DNA of 29,721 nt from ChocPot-Mid sp043804925 (GCA_043804925.1 JAZDIP010000019.1:1-29721); one strand, 5' to 3'. Shown: positions 9,601 to 17,949, counted from the first letter of the stretch. A program made the numbers and translations. Notes: a model not told the origin generated them from the letters alone.

Positions 9601-11077
9601 TGGACCAAAAATTAACAGCATCGGCTTTCCTGTAAAGCCCGTCATTTGCGGTTCCTGCGTATGTTACATCATTAGCGGCTACAACAAATGACAAGATTTC
9701 CTTTGTTTCAATACCATCGCCGTTCTGGGAACTCCATGTCATACCTGTCATATCATCACTTTTATAAACACCCTTGGTTTTTGTACCAGCCCATAAAATA
9801 CCTTTAGAATTAGTATCGAGCGTAGTTACCCAAGTTGCTGTAAAATCGGGGTCGTTCAATTTACTCCAACTGTCACCAAGATTTGTCGAAAAATACAAAC
9901 CATCACCTTTTGTGCCTGCAAATAAAGTCCCGTTTCTTGCCGCCACTATTGCCGCAACATCCAAAAAATCTCCTAAACCCTGGTTCAATTGGTTCCAACT
10001 GTCTCCGCTGTTTGTTGTCCTGTATATTCCCAAATCGGTAGCCGCTAAGACATCCGCCCTGTTTGCAAGGGATGCAAAACGGTTAATGGTTCTCAGACCC
10101 AATCCGCTATTATACGAAGTCCATCCGCTGGAATTGTCAGGACTTTTATAAAAAGCGAAGTTCGTTCCGCAATAAAATTCTCCGAGTTGGCTTGTAGCTA
10201 CAGCCCTTATTTTCATCGCCTCCAAACCGGTATTATAAGCAGACCATATTTTAGTGGAAGGATGGCTCTGGAACAAACCGGCGGTTTCAGTACCGGCAAT
10301 AAAATACCCGTCTTTGTGATATGCTAAAGATATAACTTTTGTATTGGCAGGCATACCACTGGATTGGGATACCCATGTGTCCCCGTTATTTGTGCTCCCC
10401 CAAATTCCATTATCGGAGCCTGCTAATATTACCAATCCATCTGATGATTTTGCAAAACAATTCACTTTACCGGGATTATTATCGGCACTTGTCCAGTTTT
10501 GACCATTGTCGGAACTTTTATATATTCCTTTGTCAGTACCAATTAAAACATTATCATTATTCGCCTGTATAATTGCATAAACATCAATAATACTACTTAA
10601 GCCGTTGATACTCAAATTCCAGTTATTTCCGTCGTTCTGGGATTTTGCAACTGCAGAAATATTTGTTCCGGCAAGTAAATCTCCATTTTTCAGAAGATAA
10701 ATACAATGTAGAACAGGATTGTTTGTAACGGTTTTTTTCACCCAGCTCTGGTTGGAAATCTTCCTAAAAACACCTAAAGAATCAGTTGCGGCATACAATG
10801 TCCCGGTAGGTCCTACTACTAAATCACTTACCATTGTATGTAATCCCATGGTTGCATCTTTTGTTGATGACCAGCTAATACCATTATTCGAGCTTTTGTA
10901 AATGCCATCAGTTTTAGTTGCAAGATAAATAACATTTTTGTTTGTATCAATCACAATTTTGCTGATTTTACTTGCGTATGGTCCATCGGTCGGCATCCAA
11001 AATTCATCTGAAAAACATTCAATAAATGTTCGTAATAAAAGTATTACTACTAAAGTAATGAAGAATATTTTTTTCAT
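6656..11077 (-). CDS. T9SS-secreted beta-propeller / Ig-repeat surface protein
   Basis: This is a 1473-residue exported protein. After the signal peptide comes a large propeller region (about 30-630) with repeated Asp-box motifs such as KSSDNGQNW, STNNGDTW, TTNSGDSW and STNLGDSW. Two tandem invasin-like Ig domains follow (630-833; LTTDASGVATT and LTTDAEGKAEY match each other). A PKD-like domain covers 834-916. Three 80-residue repeats (917-996, 997-1075, 1076-1156) share a G-x-[FY]-SG-x-GV motif. A further Ig-like unit lies at 1157-1237 and a cohesin-like fold at 1238-1373. The type A type IX sorting domain (1393-1473) carries MPNPAGETFRLDY, GVYYLIMQT and a basic end. It should be exported by Sec, moved outwards by T9SS and anchored or released there. 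It is the first gene of the cluster. The ATG is preceded by GAGGTG (11083-11088 on the complement). The specific function is unknown; adhesion or matrix roles are plausible. Confidence 0.9.
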   Translation of the reverse strand: MKKIFFITLVVILLLRTFIECFSDEFWMPTDGPYASKISKIVIDTNKNVIYLATKTDGIYKSSNNGISWSSTKDATMGLHTMVSDLVVGPTGTLYAATDSLGVFRKISNQSWVKKTVTNNPVLHCIYLLKNGDLLAGTNISAVAKSQNDGNNWNLSINGLSSIIDVYAIIQANNDNVLIGTDKGIYKSSDNGQNWTSADNNPGKVNCFAKSSDGLVILAGSDNGIWGSTNNGDTWVSQSSGMPANTKVISLAYHKDGYFIAGTETAGLFQSHPSTKIWSAYNTGLEAMKIRAVATSQLGEFYCGTNFAFYKSPDNSSGWTSYNSGLGLRTINRFASLANRADVLAATDLGIYRTTNSGDSWNQLNQGLGDFLDVAAIVAARNGTLFAGTKGDGLYFSTNLGDSWSKLNDPDFTATWVTTLDTNSKGILWAGTKTKGVYKSDDMTGMTWSSQNGDGIETKEILSFVVAANDVTYAGTANDGLYRKADAVNFWSKVDPGQFGIGLNTIHALSYTSVGANGIIYAATNSGIRRSTDNSLGPWYSPSGSLPGAAIAITSCENGWVLVGVKNATGVFIDDSTMNGDKWRLIPATGLNSVQTQTLAVSGRGYIFAGTIGGGCYRSVESTSGKILKISTNQDDTVHVQQGDNIDFSITVVDGGGNLIPNVTLTVENDMGLTIGDLTTDASGVATTQITIPSDLPDSPKNTYYRITFVGSKINYLESEYKIVYLDVHRKKIILDIEPKTEQDRDWEQVYEYNIIAMNDSNQVLPNMTINVFDSLLNSPATLTTDAEGKAEYKKTVPDNHPEKKYGITFVGEDPTAYYFSSDTAKRTVNVKNNPIKIIGEKIVCVKNDYTYATEPLANTTYIWKDINGGSFLSPTSNTYVDIRWDTTGQGGFTLEQKVGNNVPTTRQYLVTISDLPVVTMDDFTDPVCPNEPFDLSTVTVSPPGGVFSGPGVTNGIFSGEDAGSAGPHPITYTYTSDVEPYCTDSVTKDIIVNPLPNVTLNLPSTDVCLSDFPFLLTGSNQDATGKYSGKGVSDDNMFDPAVAGVGTWEITITYTDETTGCTNTAKQDITVNDAPSTSFDIAYTNICESETAFDLSDKINPIEPGTFSGPGVDNAKKIFNAQAAGLGTHRIVFVTDRVDGSCPGRTYIDLEVVPVPGTPTLSWGGPSGKVVWLASNVKSGNYWYRWDANTQKDTLISIDEGRNNDTIRPEISGLYTVTVNNGTCESFHSNSYDFKVSTASGSFTTKSSESGEIKPGKSFNVAIMIGDVTDIFSKKINKVTTELVYNASVLYPEDSNKGTIINGWRHIPLTITFNPDSISQGDEMTKLTFTALVGSEESTNLRFDSVLAWKDNKKKLSNIGINTIEIKIKVNRNGGKPRLYGQPPVDGGFLYSSIMPNPAGETFRLDYSTEKGNWINIYITNVNGQILKTIYEGEAKEENSIDIDASELQTGVYYLIMQTPYVKEAKLLQIIR

Positions 11078-11460
11078 AATTTCACCTCATTTATATTATT
11101 ATATTATTTTCAAAATAGAATCAAAAAACTAACAAAATCAGTACCATTATTTTTAATTCAATAAAAATTTTATTAATAAACAGCATTAATTATTTAGCTA
11201 TTACTAACTTTTTAATGAAAGTTTAACCATAATTAAATTTTGAAATTAAAGAAAATTTTTGTTCCATTTAATTAATTTATATTAATATTATTGATATTTA
11301 TTAGACACATTAACTTTACAATCCTAAATTTCCAGATATATTAATGAAACTTTTAGAAAGAAAATGCGTCTTATAATATTATTTTTTTCTTATTAATTAA
11401 ATAATTCTCCTTAATTTTGAAGGTACTAAAAAAATTATTTTAGTTTTATTGGTTTATTAA
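11078..11460. promoter_or_regulatory. Divergent promoter region between the surface-protein cluster and the efflux operon
   Basis: This 383-base, very AT-rich region separates the two diverging transcription units and must hold promoters for both. I cannot assign -33/-7 boxes with confidence. The minus-strand gene has a good Shine-Dalgarno (GAGGTG, complement of 11083-11088). The tetR gene has none. Apart from the inverted repeat listed at 11425-11444, I see no gene, RNA or array here. Confidence 0.6.
11425..11444. promoter_or_regulatory. Candidate TetR operator (inverted repeat)
   Basis: actaaaa and ttttagt are perfect 7-base inverted arms around a 6-base centre. They end 16 bases before the tetR ATG. 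Such a position fits autorepression of tetR and its efflux operon, but AT-rich DNA yields such repeats by chance, so this is a weak inference. Confidence 0.25.
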
Positions 11461-12084
11461 ATGGAAAAAACAAAATTTGATATTAAGAACAGAATAGTAG
11501 CCGAAGCAAAATCAGCTTTTGCGAAAAATGGTTACAGTAAAGTAAATACACAATTCCTCGCTAATGAATTAGGTATAAGCAAAAGAACTTTGTACGAACA
11601 TTTCCCGTCAAAAGAACGTTTGCTCGAAGAAATTATTGACCGCGATTTAAAAGAAATTAAATTGCATTTAGATAACATCGTGAAAGAAATAAAAAAAACC
11701 GATTCGGATTTCCTTTATAATCTCAACAGACTTTGGAATATCATGTCAAAAACATCATATACTTTTTCAAAGGAATTTTTTGAGGACCTGAGAAAATATG
11801 CGCCAGGACAATGGAAAAAAATTGAGAGTTTCAGAGCAAAGCAAATAAAAAGTAATTTTACCAAGTTACATTCAATTGGCGTTAAAAGAGGGATTATTAA
11901 ATCAAACATTAATAAGGATGTTTTTTACCTGATTTATTATTATTCCCTGCACTTTATCCTGGTTCCTGAAGTTTTATCCGAATTGCCCGTTACCAACCAG
12001 GATGCCCTAAAAAATATTATTGATGTTTTATTGACAGGTTCTTTGACTGAAAAAGGAAGAACCGATTACTCGAAGATATGTTAA
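11461..12084 (+). CDS. TetR/AcrR-family transcriptional regulator
   Basis: This 207-residue protein has the usual length and layout of the family. The N-terminal helix-turn-helix spans about residues 10-55, with TQFLANELGISKRTLYEHF as the recognition region and FPSKERLL after it. The C-terminal helical ligand domain shows no family-specific motif I can name. It starts an operon with an outer-membrane channel gene (46 bases later), a fusion protein and an RND pump. It therefore most likely represses that operon and releases it when a toxic compound binds. The start codon is ATG at 11461, with no Shine-Dalgarno, as is common in Bacteroidota. Its operator may be the inverted repeat just upstream. 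Family call is firm; the inducer is unknown. Confidence 0.9.
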   Translation: MEKTKFDIKNRIVAEAKSAFAKNGYSKVNTQFLANELGISKRTLYEHFPSKERLLEEIIDRDLKEIKLHLDNIVKEIKKTDSDFLYNLNRLWNIMSKTSYTFSKEFFEDLRKYAPGQWKKIESFRAKQIKSNFTKLHSIGVKRGIIKSNINKDVFYLIYYYSLHFILVPEVLSELPVTNQDALKNIIDVLLTGSLTEKGRTDYSKIC

Positions 12085-12130
12085 AGATTTTTTTGAAAAC
12101 AAATTTATAAATAATTATAAAAATTTAGTT

Positions 12131-13588
12131 ATGAATAAAAAAATAAAAACAGCAACTTTAATTTTACTGATGTTTGCTTGCATGGTTCAATTCAATACTA
12201 TAAAATCAGAAGCAAAACAGTTAACTTTGGAACAAGCGATTGAAATAGCTTTGGAAAATAACACTGATACTAAAATTGCATTAATGGAGGTAAGAAAAGC
12301 AAATGCGAAAGTTGATGAAGCTTTTGGATATGCATTGCCCACAGTAGATTTTTCGGCTAACTTTATGCACTATTTGGAAAAACCGAAAATTCCTTTCATT
12401 GACTTCCAAAGTTTACTGTCATATTCGACTTTAATGACAATGTCCCAAATTGGCGTGTTGATTCCTGACCCTGATGGTGGCGAGCCCATTCCCTTCAGTT
12501 ACAATGAGCCGTATAAAGAAAAATATAGTTTGCTCTCAATGACTTTGGCAAATTCTTATGAGGCAAGATTACAGGTAAGTCAAATACTGTTCAACTCTGC
12601 CGTGCTGAAAGGCATAGGAGCATCTAAAATATTTCTAAACCTCTCTCAGGAAGCTTTGTCAGGTACGGTAGCAAAAACCGTAACAAATGTGAGTAAGGCA
12701 TTCTATGGAGTATTACTGACTCAAAAAATGCTCGAGATATTAAGAGAAAGTTTAATTAATGCTGAAAATAATTTAAAAAATGTCCGGGCATATAACCAAC
12801 AGGGAATTGTCTCAGAATTTGATATGCTTAGAGCTGAAGTTCAGGTTGAAAATTTACGACCCATGGTCGTTCAAATGGAAAACGGATTGGATGATACTAA
12901 AAATGGTTTGAAAATTGTAATGGGATTACAGCAAAGCGAGGAGATAGATGTTGTAGGAGATATTATTTATGAAAAAGCTACTCTCGCTTCTGAAGGTGAA
13001 CTTATAGACAAAGCTCTAAAGAAAAATTTCGATTTAAGAACATTTGAAACTAAAAGACAGGTACAGGAAGAAATGATAAACATCGACAGAGCCGAATACT
13101 GGCCTACATTAGCGGCGTTCGGGAGCTACTCGATGAGCGGACAATCCGATACATGGGATTTTATGAAATACAATACCGGTATTGTCGGACTTAATTTTTC
13201 CATTAATTTATTCAACGGCTTGAGAACAAGTGAAAAAGTTCAACAATCAACTATAGCTGCTTTACAAACTGATGAACAGTTAATACAGTTGAAAGAGTTT
13301 TTAGTTTCTCAATTAAAATCGAAATTATTGAATATTAAAAAAGTTGAAGCACAAATTGATATTCATGAAAAAACGATAAACTTAGCCCAAAAAGCTTACG
13401 ATATTTCAAATGTAAAATATCGTGAAGGCACAGGTACACAACTGGATATTCAAAATGCTGAAATGGCATTGCGGCAGGCAAAGACTAACAAATTGCAAGC
13501 TGTTTACGAATACATTTCCGCCATACTGGATATTGACCAGTTAACCGGTGAAATAAACAGTAATTATTTCAAAAATGTAAAACCGTAA
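12131..13588 (+). CDS. TolC-like outer membrane efflux channel
   Basis: A 485-residue outer-membrane factor. The signal peptide (MNKKIKTATLILLMFACMVQ) is cut near residue 29. Two outer-membrane efflux protein (OEP) repeats follow. The first begins LTLEQAIEIALENN, and the second lies around residues 300-475, with GLNFSINLFNGLRTSEKV and YREGTGTQLDIQNAEMALRQAK. The length matches TolC/OprM relatives. In a tripartite pump this protein forms the trimeric outer-membrane and periplasmic tunnel. No lipobox is seen, so it is probably TolC-like rather than OprM-like. It lies between the regulator and the membrane fusion protein. Its TAA runs directly into a repeat (13584-13645). The substrate cannot be read from sequence. 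Confidence 0.9.
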   Translation: MNKKIKTATLILLMFACMVQFNTIKSEAKQLTLEQAIEIALENNTDTKIALMEVRKANAKVDEAFGYALPTVDFSANFMHYLEKPKIPFIDFQSLLSYSTLMTMSQIGVLIPDPDGGEPIPFSYNEPYKEKYSLLSMTLANSYEARLQVSQILFNSAVLKGIGASKIFLNLSQEALSGTVAKTVTNVSKAFYGVLLTQKMLEILRESLINAENNLKNVRAYNQQGIVSEFDMLRAEVQVENLRPMVVQMENGLDDTKNGLKIVMGLQQSEEIDVVGDIIYEKATLASEGELIDKALKKNFDLRTFETKRQVQEEMINIDRAEYWPTLAAFGSYSMSGQSDTWDFMKYNTGIVGLNFSINLFNGLRTSEKVQQSTIAALQTDEQLIQLKEFLVSQLKSKLLNIKKVEAQIDIHEKTINLAQKAYDISNVKYREGTGTQLDIQNAEMALRQAKTNKLQAVYEYISAILDIDQLTGEINSNYFKNVKP

Positions 13589-13645
13589 AGACACAATGCT
13601 ATATGTCTAAAAACGGAAAGACATAATACATTGCATTACAAAAAA
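13584..13645. repeat. Two degenerate intergenic repeat units with a decayed palindrome
   Basis: Two about 30-base units begin ccgtaaagacacaatg and acggaaagacataatac. gacacaatgctatatgtc (13590-13607) matches the perfect palindrome at 29617-29634 in 15 of 18 positions. The TolC-like gene's stop codon lies inside the first unit. Confidence 0.5.
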
Positions 13646-13674
13646 CGAAAACAAAAAATTATAATTATAAAATG

Positions 13675-13679
13675 GGAGT
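13675..13679 (+). promoter_or_regulatory. Shine-Dalgarno that decides the fusion-protein start
   Basis: GGGAG stands 7 bases before the ATG at 13687. It lies inside the longer frame that opens at ATG 13672, which itself has no Shine-Dalgarno. This favours 13687 as the start. Confidence 0.5.
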
Positions 13680-13686
13680 TCAAAAA

Positions 13687-14793
13687 ATGTTTGCTAAAAG
13701 AACCGATATGCCAGTTGCAAGAACCGGCATCATAAAAAGAATATTGACGATAACAACCTATTGCTGTCTGCTGTTTGCTGTCTGCTGTTTGCTGCCTTCA
13801 GCTTGTATGAAAGAAGAAAAAGTAAAATCAAAGAGTATGGAAGAATTGCAAAGTGAAAAAGGATTACCTATTAGAATTAAAAAGATAGCATTGGCAGAAT
13901 TTGAAACAAAATTGACTTTCTTTGCCAAATTATCTGGTATAAAAGAATCTACACAAGGAACAAACTTGAGTGACTACGTTAAAAAAGTCCATGCAAAAGT
14001 CGGGGATTTCGTTAAGGAAGGAAAAACAATTATCGAGTTCCCGACCGATATACCTACTCTGCAATATGCACAAACAAAATCGGCATTAGATAATGCTGAA
14101 AAGTTATACAAAAGAATGAAAGAACTCATGGATGCCGGAGAAACAGCTCAGCAAAATCTCGACAATGCTAAGCTGAATTACGACGTAAGCCAAAGAAATT
14201 TCGAAGCAATGAAACAGATGATTAAAGTAGAAGCACCATTCAGCGGTACACTAATCAATCTTTATGTGAAAGATGGGGAAATTCCTCCCGTAGCTAATCC
14301 GGGTCAACCAAGACCTCTATTTACTGTGGCACAACTTGATGTCATAAAAGCTACTATCAACGTTAGCGAAAAGGAAATCAATTTTGTTAAATTGGGAATG
14401 CCTGCAACTATTATTTATAACGGAGAAGAATTCACCGGCAGAATTGCTGAAATATCACCCGCATTTGATTCTAAAACTCATTCATTCCCCGTTGAAGTTC
14501 ATTTTACAAACGGACACAGGAAATTAAAAAGCGGAGTAACGGCTGATTTGTTTATTAAAGTTTATACTAATCCAAATGCAATTGTTGTTCCACGAAACCT
14601 GATAACAATCGAGGATTCTAAAAGCTACATTTTCGTTGAAAAAAATGGAATCGCTGAAAAGCGTGAAATCGAATTAGGTATGGAAGATGGTATAAATGTT
14701 GAAGTACTTAAGGGCTTAAATGAAGGTGAAAATATCATTAACTGTTGCAAAACTCAGTTGAGTGATGGCATAAAGATAAACATTATCAAATAA
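13687..14793 (+). CDS. RND efflux membrane fusion lipoprotein (AcrA/HlyD-like)
   Basis: This periplasmic adaptor has 368 residues from the chosen start. A frame opening at 13672 would add five. After a basic N-terminus the signal core reads YCCLLFAVCCLLPSAC. Cys40 is the likely lipidated residue, although -3 is Pro instead of the usual Leu. The mature part has a lipoyl-like half (YVKKVHAKVGDFVKEGKT), a short helical hairpin (ALDNAEKLYKRMKELMDAG to AQQNLDNAKLNYDVSQ), the second lipoyl half (VEAPFSGTLINLYVKDGE), a beta-barrel and the membrane-proximal domain. It bridges the RND pump and the TolC-like channel. The signal core is encoded by five tandem heptamers shared with repeats elsewhere in the window, so the export signal appears to be repeat-derived. 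Family call is firm; lipidation is inferred. Confidence 0.9.
   Translation: MFAKRTDMPVARTGIIKRILTITTYCCLLFAVCCLLPSACMKEEKVKSKSMEELQSEKGLPIRIKKIALAEFETKLTFFAKLSGIKESTQGTNLSDYVKKVHAKVGDFVKEGKTIIEFPTDIPTLQYAQTKSALDNAEKLYKRMKELMDAGETAQQNLDNAKLNYDVSQRNFEAMKQMIKVEAPFSGTLINLYVKDGEIPPVANPGQPRPLFTVAQLDVIKATINVSEKEINFVKLGMPATIIYNGEEFTGRIAEISPAFDSKTHSFPVEVHFTNGHRKLKSGVTADLFIKVYTNPNAIVVPRNLITIEDSKSYIFVEKNGIAEKREIELGMEDGINVEVLKGLNEGENIINCCKTQLSDGIKINIIK
13763..13797 (+). repeat. Heptamer array (GCTGTCT/GCTGTTT x5) encoding a signal-peptide core
   Basis: The five units are gctgtct, gctgttt, gctgtct, gctgttt and gctgcct. Because 7 is not a multiple of 3, three units make a 7-residue period, seen as CCLLFAV then CCLLPSA. 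The same heptamer in rotated form (gtctgct/gtctgcc) occurs at 24048-24075 inside queA. Confidence 0.85.
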
Positions 14794-14859
14794 TTAATTT
14801 TTAAAAGTTGACCTGTCATCCTAAATTGTTATGGACTGCACTCGTCAAAGGAGGAAAAA

Positions 14860-17800
14860 ATGTTTTTAGCGAAATTATCAATAAATCGTCCCATTCTTAC
14901 AACAATGGTATTGCTTGTCTTATTATTGTTTGGTGCTTTAAGCTACCTAAATTTGAATTTGAATCAAATGCCCGATATACAAATCCCATTTATTTCCATC
15001 TCAACTGTATACCCGGGGGCCGGACCAAAAGATATTGAAACCCAGATAACAAAAAAAATTGAAGACGAAATATCAACAATAAGTCAAATCGAAAGAATAG
15101 AGTCATATTCGATGGAAAGCGTCTCCATTATTATTATGGAATTTCAACTTAGCAAAGATGTAAACGTGGCAAATCAGGAAGTAAAAGATAAAATAGATGC
15201 AATTTTAAATCAATTACCTGACGATGCAGAAAATCCTTTGATACAAAAAGTTGACTTTGCAGCATTTCCATTTATGAATATAGTCCTTAGAGGTGAAATT
15301 GACCCAAGGGAATTGCACAGAATTGCAAACAAACAATTGAAAGACAGATTTTCTCAAATTGCCGGTGTTGCAAAAGTAAATATAGTTGGAGGTGAAGAAA
15401 GGGAGATACAAGTTAATTTGGAAAACAAAACGGTTTTTGAAAACTCAATTTCACTACCTCAATTAATGCAAATTCTAAACGTTCAAAACAGAGATATTCC
15501 CGGTGGATTTTTTAAGTTAAGCGACCAGGAATTTGCCGTTCGTCTCGAAGGAAAATTCCCTGATGTGGAAACATTGAAAGATGTTCAGATTCCTACTTTC
15601 TTTGGATACAAAAAATTAAGTGAAATATCCAACGTTGTGGACGGTGCCAAAACAATCAGGGAAAGAGCAATCTACTACAACAACAAGACAAAAGTAAAAG
15701 ATGATAACATTGTCAACCTCGGTATAATAAAAAGTCCGGAAGGAAACATCGTTGAAATATCCAAAAAAATCAAAGCCGCTTTACCGGATATAAATAAAAC
15801 TTTGCCGGAAGGTTGCAGTCTTGAACTTATTAATGATGATTCTATTTATATTGAGGCATCGATTAAAGACACATTAAATAATATTGTTTTGGGTGTAATT
15901 TTTACATCCATAATCCTATTAATTTTCATTGGTGATATAAGGTCAACAATCATAATTGTTCTTTCAATGCCGACATCAATCATTTCATCATTTTTAATGT
16001 TCTCAATGTTTGATATGTCATTAAATATGATGTCATTAATGGGACTGTCTGTGTCGGTGGGTGTTTTAGTAGCGAACTCCGTTGTTGTTCTTGAAAATAT
16101 ATTCAGGCATAAAAACATGGGTAAACTCAACAAGAGAGCTTCCTTCGACGGTACTAGCGAAGTAACTGTCGCTGTACTTGCCGCTTCATTAACAAATATG
16201 GTTGTATTCCTCCCAATAGCCAATATGTCTTCCATGGTCGGATTATTCCTTGCTGAGTTAGCATTGGCGGCATCCTTTGCTACGATTATGTCTATTCTTA
16301 TGTCATTCACTCTCACACCTTTGTTAGCTTCACGACTTTTGCAAAAAGACAACAAACGAGGCAAATTTGGCCAGTGGGTGGATTCTTTTGAACAGACAAT
16401 ATCCGGTTTTTATAAAACAATTTTAGCTTTCACTTTAAAAAGCCGTCTTTTCAGTTTTATATTCATCATTCTTTCTTTTGGATTATTAATTGCTGTGATT
16501 GTGATTTATGCTCCACATTTAGGTGGTGAGTTTATGTCCACATTCGACAATGGAAAATTAGGGATTACGGTTGAATTACCCGGAGGATATAATCTTGATG
16601 AAACTGCTAAAGTAATTAATACAATCGAAGAAAGAATTAAAAATCACAAAGAAGTTGAATATATTTTAACAAATTTGGGGAAAAAAAGTGATGTTGACAA
16701 AGGTACCAATACTGCATCAATGACTATACAGCTTTGTGATGTCAAGAAAAGAAATATCGGTTTAACCGATATGATTCCAATTTTTACTAAGGAACTTGCA
16801 GATATACCCAATTCCAAAATTCTTGTTCAAATTCCCAACGATATGGGTGGTGGGGACCCAATAGAATTCTATATTCAAGGTCAGGATTTGTTTGCTATCG
16901 AAAAAATAAAGAATGAAGTAATAAGAAAACTTAGTGGTGTCGAAGGTTTAATTAATTTCGATAACTCTTCCCGGGAAGGTAAACCTGAAATCACGGTTAC
17001 ACCTTATCGCGAAAAACTTGCCGAGACCGGATTGACTACAATGGACTTGGCTATGACAATCAGGGCATCAATCGAAGGTCTCGTTTCAACAAAATATGAA
17101 GAAGCTAATGAAGAATACGATGTCCTGGTTACTCTTAATGACGAATCTGTAAATACACCCGAGAAAATCGGGAATATTACTTTGGTTTCACAAATGGGTA
17201 CTTACAAATTATCTCAGGTAGCAGATGTTAAATTTTCCAAAAGTTTCAGTACAATCTTGCACAGAGATAAATATACGGCTATAAAATTCACAGGAGGCAA
17301 CACACCGGAAGTATCACTTGCGAATGTTACGGGAGAAATCACAAAAAGGATGGATGATATGAAATTCCCTCCCGGATATGGCTGGAAATGGGGTGGCTCT
17401 ACAAAAATGATGAACGATATGTTTGCCGATATGATTTTTACATTTTTACTTGCAGTATTGCTGACATACATGTTGCTTGCCGCTCTGCTTGAAAGCTTTT
17501 TGCAACCTATTTTCATTTTGGTTACTGTTTTATTAGCATTGATAGGCGTTATATTATCACTCTATTATTTCGACCTAAATTTCAATATCGTTACATTGAT
17601 GGCTATCATTATGCTTATAGGTATTGTCGTTAATAATGCAATTTTAATGCTCGATTACACTAATCAATTGAGGCGTGAAGAAAAAATGAAACCACGCGAA
17701 GCATTACTTCAAGCATGCCCGACAAAGCTGAAACCAATTGTTATGTCAACTGCCGCTTTAATTCTCGGTATGATGCCTATGGCTTTGGGTATTGGTGATG

Positions 17801-17949
17801 CAGGTGTTGAAATGAGACAAGCATTAGGTATCGTCAGTATAGGCGGTTTGATTAGCTCAACTGCTCTGACTCTATTTATTATCCCTGCATTCTATTATTT
17901 ATTTGCATGGAAGAGAAAATACGAAATTGAAAGAGAACCGAATGTTTAA
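14860..17949 (+). CDS. RND-family efflux pump (HAE1-like) with atypical proton-relay residues
   Basis: This 1029-residue protein has the AcrB/HAE1 plan: TM1 (about 12-32), a large periplasmic porter and docking loop, TM2-TM6 (about 338-490), TM7, a second loop, and TM8-TM12 (about 855-1020). Family marks include PDIQIPFISISTVYPGAGPKDIE at the first loop and the closing GIVSIGGLISSTALTLFIIPAFY. AcrB has the proton-relay Asp407-Asp408 in TM4; this protein has Ala405-Asn406 (GVLVANSVVVLEN). AcrB Lys940 is replaced by Asn925 (GIVVNNAILMLDY). The relay Arg in TM11 is Lys (KLKPIVM). Coupling may therefore differ from AcrB. It lies 66 bases after the fusion protein, with a strong Shine-Dalgarno (AAGGAGG, 14848-14854). 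It pumps compounds from the inner membrane or periplasm into the TolC-like tunnel. Substrates are unknown. Confidence 0.92.
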   Translation: MFLAKLSINRPILTTMVLLVLLLFGALSYLNLNLNQMPDIQIPFISISTVYPGAGPKDIETQITKKIEDEISTISQIERIESYSMESVSIIIMEFQLSKDVNVANQEVKDKIDAILNQLPDDAENPLIQKVDFAAFPFMNIVLRGEIDPRELHRIANKQLKDRFSQIAGVAKVNIVGGEEREIQVNLENKTVFENSISLPQLMQILNVQNRDIPGGFFKLSDQEFAVRLEGKFPDVETLKDVQIPTFFGYKKLSEISNVVDGAKTIRERAIYYNNKTKVKDDNIVNLGIIKSPEGNIVEISKKIKAALPDINKTLPEGCSLELINDDSIYIEASIKDTLNNIVLGVIFTSIILLIFIGDIRSTIIIVLSMPTSIISSFLMFSMFDMSLNMMSLMGLSVSVGVLVANSVVVLENIFRHKNMGKLNKRASFDGTSEVTVAVLAASLTNMVVFLPIANMSSMVGLFLAELALAASFATIMSILMSFTLTPLLASRLLQKDNKRGKFGQWVDSFEQTISGFYKTILAFTLKSRLFSFIFIILSFGLLIAVIVIYAPHLGGEFMSTFDNGKLGITVELPGGYNLDETAKVINTIEERIKNHKEVEYILTNLGKKSDVDKGTNTASMTIQLCDVKKRNIGLTDMIPIFTKELADIPNSKILVQIPNDMGGGDPIEFYIQGQDLFAIEKIKNEVIRKLSGVEGLINFDNSSREGKPEITVTPYREKLAETGLTTMDLAMTIRASIEGLVSTKYEEANEEYDVLVTLNDESVNTPEKIGNITLVSQMGTYKLSQVADVKFSKSFSTILHRDKYTAIKFTGGNTPEVSLANVTGEITKRMDDMKFPPGYGWKWGGSTKMMNDMFADMIFTFLLAVLLTYMLLAALLESFLQPIFILVTVLLALIGVILSLYYFDLNFNIVTLMAIIMLIGIVVNNAILMLDYTNQLRREEKMKPREALLQACPTKLKPIVMSTAALILGMMPMALGIGDAGVEMRQALGIVSIGGLISSTALTLFIIPAFYYLFAWKRKYEIEREPNV

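Noticed and set aside
14794..14859. tgacctgtcatccta between the fusion and pump genes as a repeat copy
   Set aside because: Only an eight-base gtcatcct core is shared with the 18061 region; too short to call.
15846..16364. 172-codon minus-strand frame opposite the RND gene
   Set aside because: It lies wholly antisense to conserved transmembrane segments of the pump and has no features of its own.
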